Origin: Photorhabdus luminescens subsp. luminescens
Lineage (GTDB): Bacteria > Pseudomonadota > Gammaproteobacteria > Enterobacterales > Enterobacteriaceae
NCBI RefSeq assembly: GCF_001083805.1
Contig: NZ_JXSK01000001.1
Location: 62,001-126,000, forward strand
DNA length: 64,000 nt
Reading direction: 5' to 3'
Below the pieces are notes generated by a model that searched no databases, was not told where the DNA came from, and saw only the letters and a program-made list of their open reading frames with translations. Numbering within the stretch: position 1 is the first letter of the stretch; each line of letters opens with the position of its first letter. A program made the translations under genes and the position numbers. Positions 7,897 through 17,159 of the stretch are shown in pieces.

Positions 7897-9429
7897 TTAT
7901 ATTGATTCCTCAGCTATTTCTAATTGCCAACCCGTAACGTTATGCCAGTAACCTTGCTCTTTTTCTAAGTCAAGCTGCATCAGGGTGTTTTCTGATAAAT
8001 AATTGTAAGGCAGGTAGAGCGCCCAATGACTATCATCAGTAACCAGTCTGAGTGATTCAGGCGTGGTTGTGGATTGGCGTTGATTATTGAGTAACGTTGC
8101 TAAACGTAGGATTTGAATTAATGGCAGATACTGTTTTTTCTTGAATAAATTGAATCTTGGCAAATCATCCAGTTTTATTGTTTTACGATGACAGCGAACC
8201 AAGGTTGCCAGTAGTAATTGTTGTTCCTGATTAAAGCCCGGTAAATTGGTGTTTTGTAGAATATAGGCAGAGTGTCGTTGTAATCCGCTTAAGTTAATAC
8301 TTAATCCAACTTCATGTAGCATTGCTGCCCAGTGTAAAATCGCTTCGAGTTGAGGTTGTACCAGTTTGGGGTTCTGCATTGCCCACTGTTTGTAAAGTGT
8401 TTCCGTCGTATTAAGTACACGCTTGGCCTGTTCTCTGTCGATATTATAGTGTTCAGCTAAGCTTTTTGCGGTTCTCTGGCGAATATCTTGATGACGGAAA
8501 CGGCCTTCCATTTCATACAAAACGCCTTCGCGTAGCGCCCCATCTGAGAGTTGTAATGTTTTTATGTGCAGGGCATCGAATATACCGCATAAGATAGCCA
8601 AGCCAGGAATAAAAAAATGTTTACGATCGTCTGATAATCCAGGTAGGTCGAAGGTTTTTAACTTTTTGAATTTGAGTATTTCTTTGACTAACATCTCCAA
8701 TCGTTCAGGGGTGATTAATCCGTCCTTTTCCCCCATTGCGACCAGTACTTCATAAACCGCTTTAATTGTCCCGGATGCGCCAAGCGCTGAATTCCAGCCT
8801 GTGATGCGATACTGCCATGAGAGATTCTCCAGTTTTTGCGCGGCTTCAAGCCGTGCTCTGCGGAATTTTTCTGCACTAATTTCGTCATCGGGAAAAAATT
8901 GGTGGGCGAAACTAATGCATCCCATGCGTCGGCTTTCTACTAATAAGGGTTCAAAATTTTCACCAATCACCAGTTCAGTGGAGCCGCCGCCAATATCAAT
9001 CACCAGCTTACGGTCTTTTTCTGGTTGCGTATGTTCCACGCCCATATAGATTAGGCGGGCCTCTTCATGGCCGGAAATAATTTCAATCGGGTAGGGGATA
9101 ACATCTTTAGCACGTTTGATAAATTCTTTTGCATTACTGGCTTCACGTAAGCTGTGAGTGCCCACCAGACAAACATTATCAGCAGGAACGCCTTGTAATC
9201 GTTCAGCAAATAGAGCCAGACAGGCAAGACCGCGTGCCATTGCTTCTTCGCTTAATCGATTGTTGTGGTCAAGGCCGTCGGCAAGATGGACGCGTTGTTT
9301 TAAGCGGCCCAGGATCTGAAATGCACCGTTAACAATTCGTGCGATAATCATATGAAAACTGTTTGAACCCAGATCAATAGCCGCAATTTCTATTGGTCTG
9401 GGTGTCGGTTTGTCGTGTGTTAGCGGCAT
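7897..9429 (-). CDS. ppx: Exopolyphosphatase
   Basis: The 510-residue protein matches the Ppx/GppA family. An ASKHA ATPase-fold core begins [17 protein letters not shown] and contains the second phosphate loop [13 protein letters not shown]-terminal HD-like helical domain follows ([21 protein letters not shown]). It removes terminal phosphate from polyphosphate. It starts 3 bp after the ppk stop, so the two opposing enzymes of polyphosphate turnover form the usual ppk-ppx operon. Confidence 0.95.
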   Translation of the reverse strand: MPLTHDKPTPRPIEIAAIDLGSNSFHMIIARIVNGAFQILGRLKQRVHLADGLDHNNRLSEEAMARGLACLALFAERLQGVPADNVCLVGTHSLREASNAKEFIKRAKDVIPYPIEIISGHEEARLIYMGVEHTQPEKDRKLVIDIGGGSTELVIGENFEPLLVESRRMGCISFAHQFFPDDEISAEKFRRARLEAAQKLENLSWQYRITGWNSALGASGTIKAVYEVLVAMGEKDGLITPERLEMLVKEILKFKKLKTFDLPGLSDDRKHFFIPGLAILCGIFDALHIKTLQLSDGALREGVLYEMEGRFRHQDIRQRTAKSLAEHYNIDREQAKRVLNTTETLYKQWAMQNPKLVQPQLEAILHWAAMLHEVGLSINLSGLQRHSAYILQNTNLPGFNQEQQLLLATLVRCHRKTIKLDDLPRFNLFKKKQYLPLIQILRLATLLNNQRQSTTTPESLRLVTDDSHWALYLPYNYLSENTLMQLDLEKEQGYWHNVTGWQLEIAEESI

Positions 9430-9432
9430 AAA

Positions 9433-11502
9433 TTAAGCTCTTGGTTCAGGTTGTTCGAGGGCTTTTATATAGTCATAAATAGCCAGTTGCGCCCGGATTT
9501 TCCGCTTATTACCCCGAGGCACATAACTATTGCTCAGCTCTTTATCAACGTAACGGGCTTTTACCGTATCGTTGAATTGTAATTCGAGAATATCCAGTAC
9601 CCGTTGTTTTAATTGTGGATCAAGTAAGCAAACCGCAACTTCAATTCGGTAGTCGATATTACGGGTCATCCAATCGGCAGATGAGAGAAAGACTTTTTCA
9701 TCTCCGTCATTAGTGAATACGTAAACTCGATCATGTTCGAGGAAACGGTCAACGATACTGGTGATCTGAATATTTTCGCTAAATCCGGGTTGATTGGGTA
9801 CTAGCGAACACATACCGCGTATCAGTAGACGTATTTTTACCCCCGCTTCTGAAGCGTCGTATAAGCGGTCCACCAGCTCTTTGTCAACCAAATTATTAAT
9901 CTTTAACGTGATGCCTGCGGGCTTATTTGCTCTAGCATTGGCGATTTCCTGTGAAATAAGCTGGTTGAGCATCGCGCGGGAATTTTGCGGCGAAACCATC
10001 AGGTTTTCAAATTTAACTGGACGGTAAGGATTCTCAATGAAGTTGAATACTCGGCGCACTTCGTTAGTAATTTGCGGATTGGCTGTCAGTAAGGAGTAGT
10101 CGGTGTAGAGGCGAGCGGTTTTTTCATTAAAATTACCCGTACCAATATGAGCATAGCGAACAATTTCTTCACCTTCCAGACGGGAAATAAAGAACAATTT
10201 TGCGTGAATTTTTAGTCCCGGCGCTGAGAAAATAACATGTACACCTGCTTCGGTTAGTCGTTTGGCCCAATGGATATTGGCTTCTTCATCAAATCGGGCC
10301 TGTAATTCAACCACAACAGTCACTTTTTTACCGTTATGGGCAGCATGGATCATGGAATCAATAATGCGGGAGTCTTTTGCTACCCGATAAATATTGATCT
10401 TGATGGAAAGTACACTGGGGTCGAAAGAAGCCTGACGTAATAATTCCAGTACATGTTCAAAAGTGTGATAGGGATAGTAGAGCAGCACATCTTGTTCACG
10501 AATCGCATCAAAACCATTGCGGAAATTATCAAACCAGGTGTGTCGTAATCTCGGCAAAGGTTTATTGAGTAGATTTTTCTTCCCCTCATTGGGGAATTTA
10601 ATGAAATCTTTAAAATTGTGATAACGTCCGCCGGAAATCACTGAGTCATCGTTTGACAAGCCAAGTTTGCTACGCAGTAATTCCACCATTTCATCCGGCA
10701 TCTCTCGCTGATAAACAAATCTTACTGGTTCCGCTGTCAGCCGTTGTTTCAATGTAGATGACATGAGTTCGAGCAAGCTTGATTCCATCTCGGTTGCTAA
10801 ATCATATTCAGAATCACGGGTCATTTTCATTGAATAGGCATTTAGTGAATCATAATCGAAAAAGCCTTTGAAAATTTCATCAAGACAATAACGCATGATA
10901 TTGTCTAGCAGGATCATTGATTTGCGGCGGTGTGGCATTTCAGGCGGCAAGTTAACAAAACGTGGCACCTTATCTGACGGAATTTCCAATAGTGCATATT
11001 GAATATTCTGGCCGTGAACAATTTCAACTGCCAGATAAGTGTAGTCATCTTTCAGAAATTCAACCAGGTTGGTTTCTGGATTGATAAGGATTGGCGTAGT
11101 GTGCGGCCGCAGATGTTGACGAAAGTATTGGCGTAACCAGATTTGTTGATTTGGTGAAATTTGTCGCTCATTGATGAGAAAAATTTGATTACGAGCTATT
11201 TCTAGTAGCAATTCATTATAGAGTACATCAAATTCTTGGTCGGTTTTAGCCACTTTAGCTTGAATTTTTTTCAATACATTCCGAGCGCTGGCGGCCGATC
11301 CTCGTTCTTCATTAATTAATATTCGCCGTTTTACATCAGCAAAACGGACTTTGTAAAATTCATCCAGATTATTGGAGTAAATACCAAGGAACCGCATCCG
11401 TTCTATTAATGGATTGCTCTTATCCGCTGCTTCTTGAAGCACACGTTCGTTGAATGATAACCAACTAAGTTCTTTCTCGGTATAGAGCCTGTCTTGGGAC
11501 AT
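9433..11502 (-). CDS. ppk: Polyphosphate kinase 1
   Basis: The 689-residue protein agrees in length and sequence with E. coli Ppk1. It begins [20 protein letters not shown] (N domain). It carries the two phospholipase-D-like catalytic halves, with the histidine region [11 protein letters not shown] and [20 protein letters not shown], and a Pro-Tyr-rich core ([15 protein letters not shown]). It makes polyphosphate from the ATP gamma-phosphate at the membrane. GGAG lies six bases before the ATG. It is the first gene of the ppk-ppx operon. Confidence 0.96.
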   Translation of the reverse strand: MSQDRLYTEKELSWLSFNERVLQEAADKSNPLIERMRFLGIYSNNLDEFYKVRFADVKRRILINEERGSAASARNVLKKIQAKVAKTDQEFDVLYNELLLEIARNQIFLINERQISPNQQIWLRQYFRQHLRPHTTPILINPETNLVEFLKDDYTYLAVEIVHGQNIQYALLEIPSDKVPRFVNLPPEMPHRRKSMILLDNIMRYCLDEIFKGFFDYDSLNAYSMKMTRDSEYDLATEMESSLLELMSSTLKQRLTAEPVRFVYQREMPDEMVELLRSKLGLSNDDSVISGGRYHNFKDFIKFPNEGKKNLLNKPLPRLRHTWFDNFRNGFDAIREQDVLLYYPYHTFEHVLELLRQASFDPSVLSIKINIYRVAKDSRIIDSMIHAAHNGKKVTVVVELQARFDEEANIHWAKRLTEAGVHVIFSAPGLKIHAKLFFISRLEGEEIVRYAHIGTGNFNEKTARLYTDYSLLTANPQITNEVRRVFNFIENPYRPVKFENLMVSPQNSRAMLNQLISQEIANARANKPAGITLKINNLVDKELVDRLYDASEAGVKIRLLIRGMCSLVPNQPGFSENIQITSIVDRFLEHDRVYVFTNDGDEKVFLSSADWMTRNIDYRIEVAVCLLDPQLKQRVLDILELQFNDTVKARYVDKELSNSYVPRGNKRKIRAQLAIYDYIKALEQPEPRA

Positions 11503-11565
11503 TGTTACTCCAGGTGTTGAGGTAAAAGTATTAAAACTTTGAATACGACGGGGTGTCGTTTGTCG

Positions 11566-12135
11566 CTATATTCTTGTCTGTAATTGCTGACTCATTTTTT
11601 CATCTTGCTTGGAGGCAAAATATTGATGTTGGAAAATGCACATGCGAATGGCTGTGCGGTAACTGCCATTAATAAAGAATTCGTCTATTAATTCGCCCTC
11701 AGTGTAGAAACCTAGCTTATTATAGATATGAATGGCCTTGGCGTTATCTTTATCAACAATCAGGTAGAGTTTGTACAGGTTAAGTACGGAAAATGCATAT
11801 TCCATTGCCAGTTTTGCTGCTTTGGTTGCATGACCTTGGCCCTGATAGGCGGGATCGATAATAATCTGAAATTCTGACCGGCGGTGGATATAGTCGATTT
11901 CGACTAATTCAACTAAGCCAACTTTAGCATCAGCACTTTCGATAATAAACCGGCGTTCGTTCTGGTCGTGAATATGTTTGCCATACAGATCGCATAGTTC
12001 AACGAAAGCTTCGTAAGGTTCTTCGAACCAGTAACGCATAACACTGGCATTGTTATTTAATTGATGGACAAAAGGGAGATCTTCCCGCTCAAGGGGACGT
12101 AACCTAACAGGTGGAGTATCAGAACCACCAGACAT
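11566..12135 (-). CDS. speG: Spermidine N1-acetyltransferase
   Basis: The GNAT protein is nearly colinear with E. coli Spe[36 protein letters not shown], and the acetyl-CoA loop near [20 protein letters not shown] chose the ATG at 12135 (189 residues) because GAGGTG lies five bases upstream. The in-frame start at 12171 would add 12 residues absent from SpeG. The role is acetylation of spermidine to relieve polyamine toxicity. It sits alone between ppk and purN. Confidence 0.93.
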   Translation of the reverse strand: MSGGSDTPPVRLRPLEREDLPFVHQLNNNASVMRYWFEEPYEAFVELCDLYGKHIHDQNERRFIIESADAKVGLVELVEIDYIHRRSEFQIIIDPAYQGQGHATKAAKLAMEYAFSVLNLYKLYLIVDKDNAKAIHIYNKLGFYTEGELIDEFFINGSYRTAIRMCIFQHQYFASKQDEKMSQQLQTRI

Positions 12136-12242
12136 TTGGCACCTCAGTGTTTTTAATAAAGTAAAGGGCATGATTAATAATAGTTCACAGTGCCGGGTAT
12201 ATTACCACAGCACTGTACTGTAATTAGCCGTTAATAAATAGA

Positions 12243-12881
12243 TTATTCTGCGGCATAGCCTTCTGGAGGGAGAATCTTTCCATCCAGATACGCTTTGCCA
12301 TTAGCCATACTTAGGCGTCCTTCGACAAACCAGTTGATAACTAACGGATAGATATCGTGTTCCTGAGTCTGAACCCGTTTAACAACCTCATCTTCCTGAT
12401 CATCGGCAAAAATAGGAACTTTAGCTTGCAGGATCACCGGACCGCCATCCAATTCTTCTGTTACAAAATGGACGGAAGTGCCGTGTTCTGTATCACCATT
12501 TTCTATCGCTTTGCGGTGAGTATGCAGCCCAGGATATTTGGGTAATAGAGAAGGATGAATGTTTAACAGGCGACCAAGATAGTGTTGTACAAAATCCGGC
12601 GTCAAAATGCGCATATAACCTGCGAGGACCACCAAATCTGGCTGATATTGATCAATGGCACGCTTCAACGCTTCATCATAAGCCTGACGATCTGCATAGT
12701 TTTTTGGGCTAATGGCATGGGAGGGAATGTCCGCCTGTTTAGCGCGTAACAGACCGTAAGCATTTGCTGTATTACTAAATACCGCGCAAACCTGCCCATT
12801 GATTCTGTTGTGTTGGCAGGCATCAATCACCGCCTGGAGATTGCTGCCGCTGCCAGAGATGAGGACAACGATATTTTTCAT
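12243..12881 (-). CDS. purN: Phosphoribosylglycinamide formyltransferase 1
   Basis: The 212-residue protein has the GAR transformylase signatures: [16 protein letters not shown] at the start, [13 protein letters not shown], and the catalytic Asn/His/Asp region [21 protein letters not shown] with [18 protein letters not shown]. It transfers formyl from 10-formyl-tetrahydrofolate to GAR in purine synthesis. Its ATG overlaps the purM stop by 4 bp, so the two are translationally coupled. Confidence 0.97.
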   Translation of the reverse strand: MKNIVVLISGSGSNLQAVIDACQHNRINGQVCAVFSNTANAYGLLRAKQADIPSHAISPKNYADRQAYDEALKRAIDQYQPDLVVLAGYMRILTPDFVQHYLGRLLNIHPSLLPKYPGLHTHRKAIENGDTEHGTSVHFVTEELDGGPVILQAKVPIFADDQEDEVVKRVQTQEHDIYPLVINWFVEGRLSMANGKAYLDGKILPPEGYAAE

Positions 12882-13927
12882 TGAATAACAACCTGTTGTT
12901 CACCCTCTTTCAATGTGGCGATAGTGGCGATAGTGCCGATATGCCAGGCTTTCTCACCGGCAGCAGTGAGTAATTCAATCGCTTGTTCAACGGCTGTTGG
13001 TGGTAATGCAATTACCATTCCGACACCACAGTTGAATGTACGGTACATTTCATGACGGCTAACGTTGCCAGTCTGTTGCAGCCAATTAAATATGGCCGGC
13101 CATTGCCAACTGGATTCGTTAATCTGCGCTTGGGTATTTTCAGGCAGAACCCGCGGAATATTTTCCCAGAAACCGCCGCCAGTCAGATGAGCAATAGCGT
13201 GAACATCAACCTGCTCAATCAAAGATAAAAGGGATTTCACATAAATTTTTGTCGGGGCGAGTAGGTGATCCGCCAGCGATTTACCTTCAAGCTCTGTTGT
13301 TTCGGGATCGGTGTTGCTGACGGCCAGAATTTTGCGTATCAGAGAATAGCCGTTTGAGTGAGGACCACTGGCGGCGAGGGCAATCAAAGCATCACCCGCT
13401 TGAACCTTACTACCATCGATGATTTCTGATTTTTCAACCACGCCGACGCAGAAGCCGGCAACATCGTAATCTTCACCGTGGTACATCCCCGGCATTTCTG
13501 CGGTTTCACCGCCAACCAAAGCACAACCAGATAATTGACAGCCTTCTGCGATACCGGTGATAACGCTGGCGGCAGTATCGACATCCAATTTCCCGGTAGC
13601 ATAGTAATCGAGGAAGAATAGGGGTTCTGCACCTTGAACAACCAGGTCATTGACGCACATTGCAACTAAGTCAATGCCGATAGTGTCATGGCGTTTGAGA
13701 TCCATTGCCAAACGTAACTTGGTGCCGACACCATCAGTACCAGAAACCAGAATGGGTTCACGGTATTTTTGTGGTAATGCGCATAAAGCGCCAAACCCAC
13801 CTAAACCGCCCATCACTTCTGGGCGGCGGGTCTGTTTTACAACACCTTTGATGCGGTTGACTAAGGCATTGCCGGCGTCGATATCGACACCGGCATCTTT
13901 ATAACTGAGAGAGGTTTTGTTGGTCAC
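12878..13927 (-). CDS. purM: Phosphoribosylformylglycinamidine cyclo-ligase (AIR synthetase)
   Basis: The 349-residue protein starts with GTG ([17 protein letters not shown]), as its E. coli homologue does in sequence. It contains the conserved [42 protein letters not shown] and [15 protein letters not shown] motifs. It closes the imidazole ring (FGAM to AIR). It is transcribed divergently from upp with purN behind it. A PurR palindrome lies 65 bp upstream. Confidence 0.97.
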   Translation of the reverse strand: MTNKTSLSYKDAGVDIDAGNALVNRIKGVVKQTRRPEVMGGLGGFGALCALPQKYREPILVSGTDGVGTKLRLAMDLKRHDTIGIDLVAMCVNDLVVQGAEPLFFLDYYATGKLDVDTAASVITGIAEGCQLSGCALVGGETAEMPGMYHGEDYDVAGFCVGVVEKSEIIDGSKVQAGDALIALAASGPHSNGYSLIRKILAVSNTDPETTELEGKSLADHLLAPTKIYVKSLLSLIEQVDVHAIAHLTGGGFWENIPRVLPENTQAQINESSWQWPAIFNWLQQTGNVSRHEMYRTFNCGVGMVIALPPTAVEQAIELLTAAGEKAWHIGTIATIATLKEGEQQVVIQ

Positions 13928-13991
13928 TCGAAGCCCCCAAGGCGGTTGCGTTTGATAAATTAAGACAGAATAGTAACAATTCTAACAGTCT

Positions 13992-14007
13992 AAGCAAACG
14001 TTTGCGA
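13992..14007. promoter_or_regulatory. PurR operator
   Basis: AAGCAAACGTTTGCGA matches the PurR consensus ACGCAAACGTTTGCGT at 14 of 16 positions and contains a perfect 14-base-wide GCAAACGTTTGC core. It lies 65 bp upstream of purM in the purMN/upp divergent gap, the expected place for purine repression of purMN. Confidence 0.85.
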
Positions 14008-14154
14008 GACTCTTGTTTAGGATCTCAATTCTCTACAAGCAGGGCTATGTTTGATGAAAATCAACGGATTGGTAGTGGTGTTATGGGTAAAAGACGGTAT
14101 AATCTCGCCGTTTTTTTGTCTGCTGGCGACATGACATACAGTTAGGAGAGGTCC

Positions 14155-14781
14155 ATGAAGATCGTTGAGGTGAATCACCCACTTGTTAAACATAAACTCG
14201 GCCTGATGCGAGCACATGATATCAGCACCAAACGCTTTCGTGAACTGGCCGCAGAAGTTGGAAGCCTTCTGACTTATGAAGCAACTTCTGATTTAGAAAC
14301 TGAAAAAGTCACTATTGATGGCTGGTGTGGTCCGGTAGCAGTTGAGCAGATTAAAGGTAAAAAAATAACTGTCGTACCTATTCTGCGTGCGGGGTTGGGT
14401 ATGATGGATGGTGTATTGGAGAATGTTCCCAGTGCCAGGATTAGCGTCGTAGGGGTTTATCGTAATGAAGAAACCTTAGAACCTGTCCCTTATTTCCAGA
14501 AACTGGCTTCCAATATTGATGAACGTATGGCGCTGGTGGTTGACCCCATGTTGGCAACCGGCGGCTCCATGATTGCAACTGTCGATTTACTGAAAAAAGC
14601 AGGCTGCCAGTCAATTAAAGTGCTGGTTTTAGTGGCTGCTCCTGAAGGTATTGCTGCGTTGGAAAAAGCCCATCCTGATGTGGAACTGTATACAGCTTCT
14701 ATTGATGAGAGACTTAATGAACAGGGATATATTGTGCCCGGCTTAGGGGATGCAGGCGATAAAATATTTGGTACGAAATAA
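14155..14781 (+). CDS. upp: Uracil phosphoribosyltransferase
   Basis: The 208-residue protein is nearly identical in layout to E. coli Upp: [33 protein letters not shown], and the PRPP loop [20 protein letters not shown]. It converts uracil and PRPP to UMP (salvage). TTAGGAGAGG precedes the ATG. A strong terminator separates it from uraA, so some uraA transcription must read through or start anew in the 35-bp gap. Confidence 0.97.
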   Translation: MKIVEVNHPLVKHKLGLMRAHDISTKRFRELAAEVGSLLTYEATSDLETEKVTIDGWCGPVAVEQIKGKKITVVPILRAGLGMMDGVLENVPSARISVVGVYRNEETLEPVPYFQKLASNIDERMALVVDPMLATGGSMIATVDLLKKAGCQSIKVLVLVAAPEGIAALEKAHPDVELYTASIDERLNEQGYIVPGLGDAGDKIFGTK

Positions 14782-14787
14782 TAAGTT

Positions 14788-14814
14788 AGCCGACTTTTAA
14801 GTCGGCTTTTTTTT
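14788..14814 (+). terminator. Rho-independent terminator after upp
   Basis: AGCCGACTT (14788-14796) pairs perfectly with AAGTCGGCT (14799-14807) and is followed by eight T residues. It lies 6 bp past the upp stop. Confidence 0.93.
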
Positions 14815-14849
14815 GGTTCTAACGCAAGAATATTAAGAGGATAAAGAAA

Positions 14850-16142
14850 ATGACCCGTCGTGCGATTGGCGTAGATGAGCGGCCTCCCTTTTTACAGACC
14901 ATCCCACTCAGCTTCCAACATCTTTTTGCTATGTTTGGTGCGACGGTATTGGTGCCGATTTTATTTAAAGTTAACCCGGCGACCATTCTGCTATTTAACG
15001 GTATCGGTACATTGTTGTATCTGGTGATTTGTAAGGGAAAGGTTCCGGCGTATTTGGGATCGAGTTTTGCTTTTATTTCGCCGGTTTTATTGTTGTTGCC
15101 ACTGGGATATGAGTTGGCTCTGGGAGGGTTTATTCTGTGTGGTGTGCTATTTTGTCTGGTTTCACTGATTGTCAAAGTAGCAGGGCGAAGCTGGATTAAT
15201 GTGCTGTTTCCACCTGCGGCAATGGGGGCGATTGTTGCTGTTATCGGTCTGGAACTTGCTGGTGTTGCGGCTGATATGGCAGGTTTACGCCCGGCGGAAG
15301 GTGCCGCTGTTGATCCGACAACCTTGACAATTTCTATGGTAACGCTGGCGGTAACCGTCCTTGGTTCAGTTATGTTCCGCGGATTCCTGGCTATTATTCC
15401 GATTCTTATTGGCGTTTTGGTAGGTTATGGGTTGGCGTTCCTGATGGGTGTAGTTGACCTGACACCGGTACGCGAAGCGCCGTGGTTTGCATTGCCGACT
15501 TTTTATACGCCACGTTTTGAATGGTTCGCTATTATGACGATCTTGCCCGCGGCGCTGGTTGTTATCGCTGAGCATGTTGGTCATTTAGTTGTAACGGCGA
15601 ATATTGTGAAGAAAGATTTGTTAAAAGAGCCGGGTTTGCATCGTTCTATGTTCGCAAATGGTTTATCAACCGTGATTTCCGGTTTCTTTGGTTCAACGCC
15701 GAATACGACTTATGGCGAGAATATTGGCGTCATGGCAATTACTAAAGTTTACAGCACTTGGGTTATTGGCGGCGCTGCGATACTGGCGATTCTGCTCTCT
15801 TGCGTCGGTAAACTGGCGGCGGCAATTCAGGCCGTGCCGGTTCCAGTTATGGGGGGGGTCTCGCTGTTGCTTTATGGGGTTATTGGCGCGTCAGGTATTC
15901 GGGTGCTGATTGATTCCAAAGTGGATTACAACAAAGCGCAAAATCTGATCCTGACTTCCGTTATTCTTATTATTGGCGTCAGTGGAGCGAAAATTAATAT
16001 CGGTGTTGCCGAACTTAAAGGTATGGCGTTGGCAACGATTGTAGGTATCGTTATGAGTTTGATTTTCCGTCTGATTACTGTTTTTCGTCCAGAAGAACGG
16101 TATATTGAATCTTCCGTTGAGTCTGTTAAGCATAGTAAATAA
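14850..16142 (+). CDS. uraA: Uracil:proton symporter
   Basis: The 430-residue polytopic protein matches E. coli UraA from RRAIGVDERPPFLQTIPLSF through the conserved transport helix segments AYLGSSFAFISPVLLL, FPPAAMGAIVAVIGLEL, VVIAEHVGHLVVTANIV (TM8 Glu and His) and GFFGSTPNTTYGENIGVMA (TM10 Glu). It imports uracil for Upp. AGAGGA lies upstream of the ATG. In E. coli hda follows directly; here about 6.3 kb is inserted. Confidence 0.96.
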   Translation: MTRRAIGVDERPPFLQTIPLSFQHLFAMFGATVLVPILFKVNPATILLFNGIGTLLYLVICKGKVPAYLGSSFAFISPVLLLLPLGYELALGGFILCGVLFCLVSLIVKVAGRSWINVLFPPAAMGAIVAVIGLELAGVAADMAGLRPAEGAAVDPTTLTISMVTLAVTVLGSVMFRGFLAIIPILIGVLVGYGLAFLMGVVDLTPVREAPWFALPTFYTPRFEWFAIMTILPAALVVIAEHVGHLVVTANIVKKDLLKEPGLHRSMFANGLSTVISGFFGSTPNTTYGENIGVMAITKVYSTWVIGGAAILAILLSCVGKLAAAIQAVPVPVMGGVSLLLYGVIGASGIRVLIDSKVDYNKAQNLILTSVILIIGVSGAKINIGVAELKGMALATIVGIVMSLIFRLITVFRPEERYIESSVESVKHSK

Positions 16143-16221
16143 CAGGGCAATAAACTTGAACTGATTTCCCCGCTTTTTGAGTAGTTTTCATTATGAAGAG
16201 GCGGGGATGGTGATAATTATC

Positions 16222-16287
16222 TTATTCGTAAGGGAGATTTTGTTCGAAAGCAAGCCAGCAAATATCTCCACGTTTAGGAATGGACAT
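16222..16287 (-). pseudogene. MazF/PemK/ChpB-type toxin remnant (21 codons)
   Basis: Reading the minus strand from the ATG at 16287 gives MSIPKRGDICWLAFEQNLPY and a stop after 21 residues. The PKRGDI(C/Y)W start is characteristic of MazF/PemK endoribonucleases, which are normally about 110 residues; the rest is missing. The ATG overlaps the stop of the antitoxin fragment (TAATG), the usual coupled toxin-antitoxin arrangement. It is too short to carry a toxin. Confidence 0.7.
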
Positions 16288-16487
16288 TAGCCATCTAGCT
16301 CTTTGTGACTCGGTGCTGCCAGTTCGTCAGCATGAGCAGTATAAGCAGATAAGCCATTTAGTAAATCAGACTTAGTTAATCGTTTCTTGACTACTTTTTG
16401 AATAACTGCTCCTTCTTCATTGATATTAATGTTTACGATATCACCTGTTTTAAGATTGGCTATTGTTTTAAGATTTCCCAATAACAT
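16287..16487 (-). pseudogene. MazE/PemI-type antitoxin fragment, N-terminus lost
   Basis: The 66-residue frame contains LKTGDIVNININEEGAVIQK, the second half of a SpoVT-AbrB/MazE swapped-hairpin domain. It is followed by a toxin-neutralising tail RLTKSDLLNGLSAYTAH...HKELDG, like ChpS/PemI tails. The usual N-terminal strand is absent, and no ribosome site precedes the ATG. The frame runs straight into a tandem duplication at 16489-16520. Some expression is possible, but the DNA-binding half looks incomplete. Confidence 0.65.
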
Positions 16488-16488
16488 A

Positions 16489-16520
16489 TTGTGGAGTAAA
16501 AAAGTTGTGGAGTAAAAAAG
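16489..16520. repeat. Perfect 16-bp tandem duplication
   Basis: TTGTGGAGTAAAAAAG occurs at 16489-16504 and again, identically, at 16505-16520. It sits at the broken 5' edge of the antitoxin fragment and abuts the terminator hairpin, so it probably marks the deletion scar. Confidence 0.9.
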
Positions 16521-16535
16521 GAGCGAAAAGCTCCT
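16513..16535 (-). terminator. Rho-independent terminator of the small two-gene unit
   Basis: On the minus strand AGGAGC, a 5-nt loop and GCTCCT are followed by a run of T residues (plus-strand A-run 16513-16519). It lies 9 bp past the stop of the 56-residue protein. Confidence 0.85.
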
Positions 16536-16544
16536 CTCAAGTGT

Positions 16545-16715
16545 TTAGCGGACTACGTACCAGTTTCGTTTTTCATTGAGATACTGAACAGTGCCCTCTC
16601 TTTCAGATTTTTTTAGGGCGCTGTAGGCCGCTCTCATACGTTCCGCTTTTTTAGCTACTGCTTTTTCGAGTTCAAGCTTTTCTTTTTCAGCTTGTTCATG
16701 ATGTATATATGACAT
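16545..16715 (-). CDS. Small charged hypothetical protein (56 aa)
   Basis: The minus-strand frame starts at ATG 16715 behind a strong GGGAGGGG ribosome site and ends at TAA 16545-16547. The translation is highly charged and alanine-rich, with a helix or coiled-coil-like start (EKEKLELEKAVAKKAERMRA) and an aromatic end (KRNWYVVR). Its start overlaps the 3' end of the upstream 76-residue gene, and a terminator follows at once. These signals argue for a real gene although it is short. I do not recognise a family. Confidence 0.7.
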   Translation of the reverse strand: MSYIHHEQAEKEKLELEKAVAKKAERMRAAYSALKKSEREGTVQYLNEKRNWYVVR

Positions 16716-16926
16716 AACCCCTCCCGTTTGGATCTAACTTGTTTTTTGCGTCAAATGAGACTTCGAAAAAACAGCCCCGGTTAAATCTGTAATTTTCAGG
16801 TAAAACGACAGAAGAATCTCCCTTTGAGATAATTTCCATTATAATCAAAGTATATTCCACGCCAAATACCTCAAAATCTGAGATATGTGCTTCTCCATAT
16901 CCGAGGTTTTCTATTTTAAAAGGCAT
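16696..16926 (-). CDS. Hypothetical protein (76 aa)
   Basis: I chose the ATG at 16926 (MPFKIENLGYGEAHISDF), which has GGGA seven bases upstream; the longer frame would need a TTG. The protein is acidic and beta-rich (VEYTLIIMEIISKGDSSVVL) and has no signal peptide or membrane segment. It overlaps the next small gene by 20 bp, so the two form a compact unit ended by the terminator at 16513-16535. Its family is unknown. It could be an anti-phage, immunity or phage-derived pair, but nothing in the sequence decides that. Confidence 0.65.
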   Translation of the reverse strand: MPFKIENLGYGEAHISDFEVFGVEYTLIIMEIISKGDSSVVLPENYRFNRGCFFEVSFDAKNKLDPNGRGYVIYTS

Positions 16927-17159
16927 AGAGTTTCCCAAAATTTCAACGTGTTGAAACTTTATATTTCAGTATTCTTCAATCAATTGATTTCATCACAGTA
17001 TAATACAAACTTTCTTGTTTAAACTTAGTGTGAGAAATAATTGCGTATTGCACCGCAAAAAAAGTGACAAAATCAATTAACAATACCAGTATTAGTTGGT
17101 AATAATGGGTATCCCTTTAACTTTATTCCGATCCTAATTTCAAATTAATTACTGTTTAT

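Noticed and set aside
12136-12171. Longer N-terminus for speG
   Set aside because: The 12 extra residues are absent from SpeG and the ATG at 12135 has a good ribosome site.
14819-15175. Minus-strand frame of 118 codons opposite uraA
   Set aside because: It is a shadow of the strongly conserved uraA frame, with no start signals or recognisable content.
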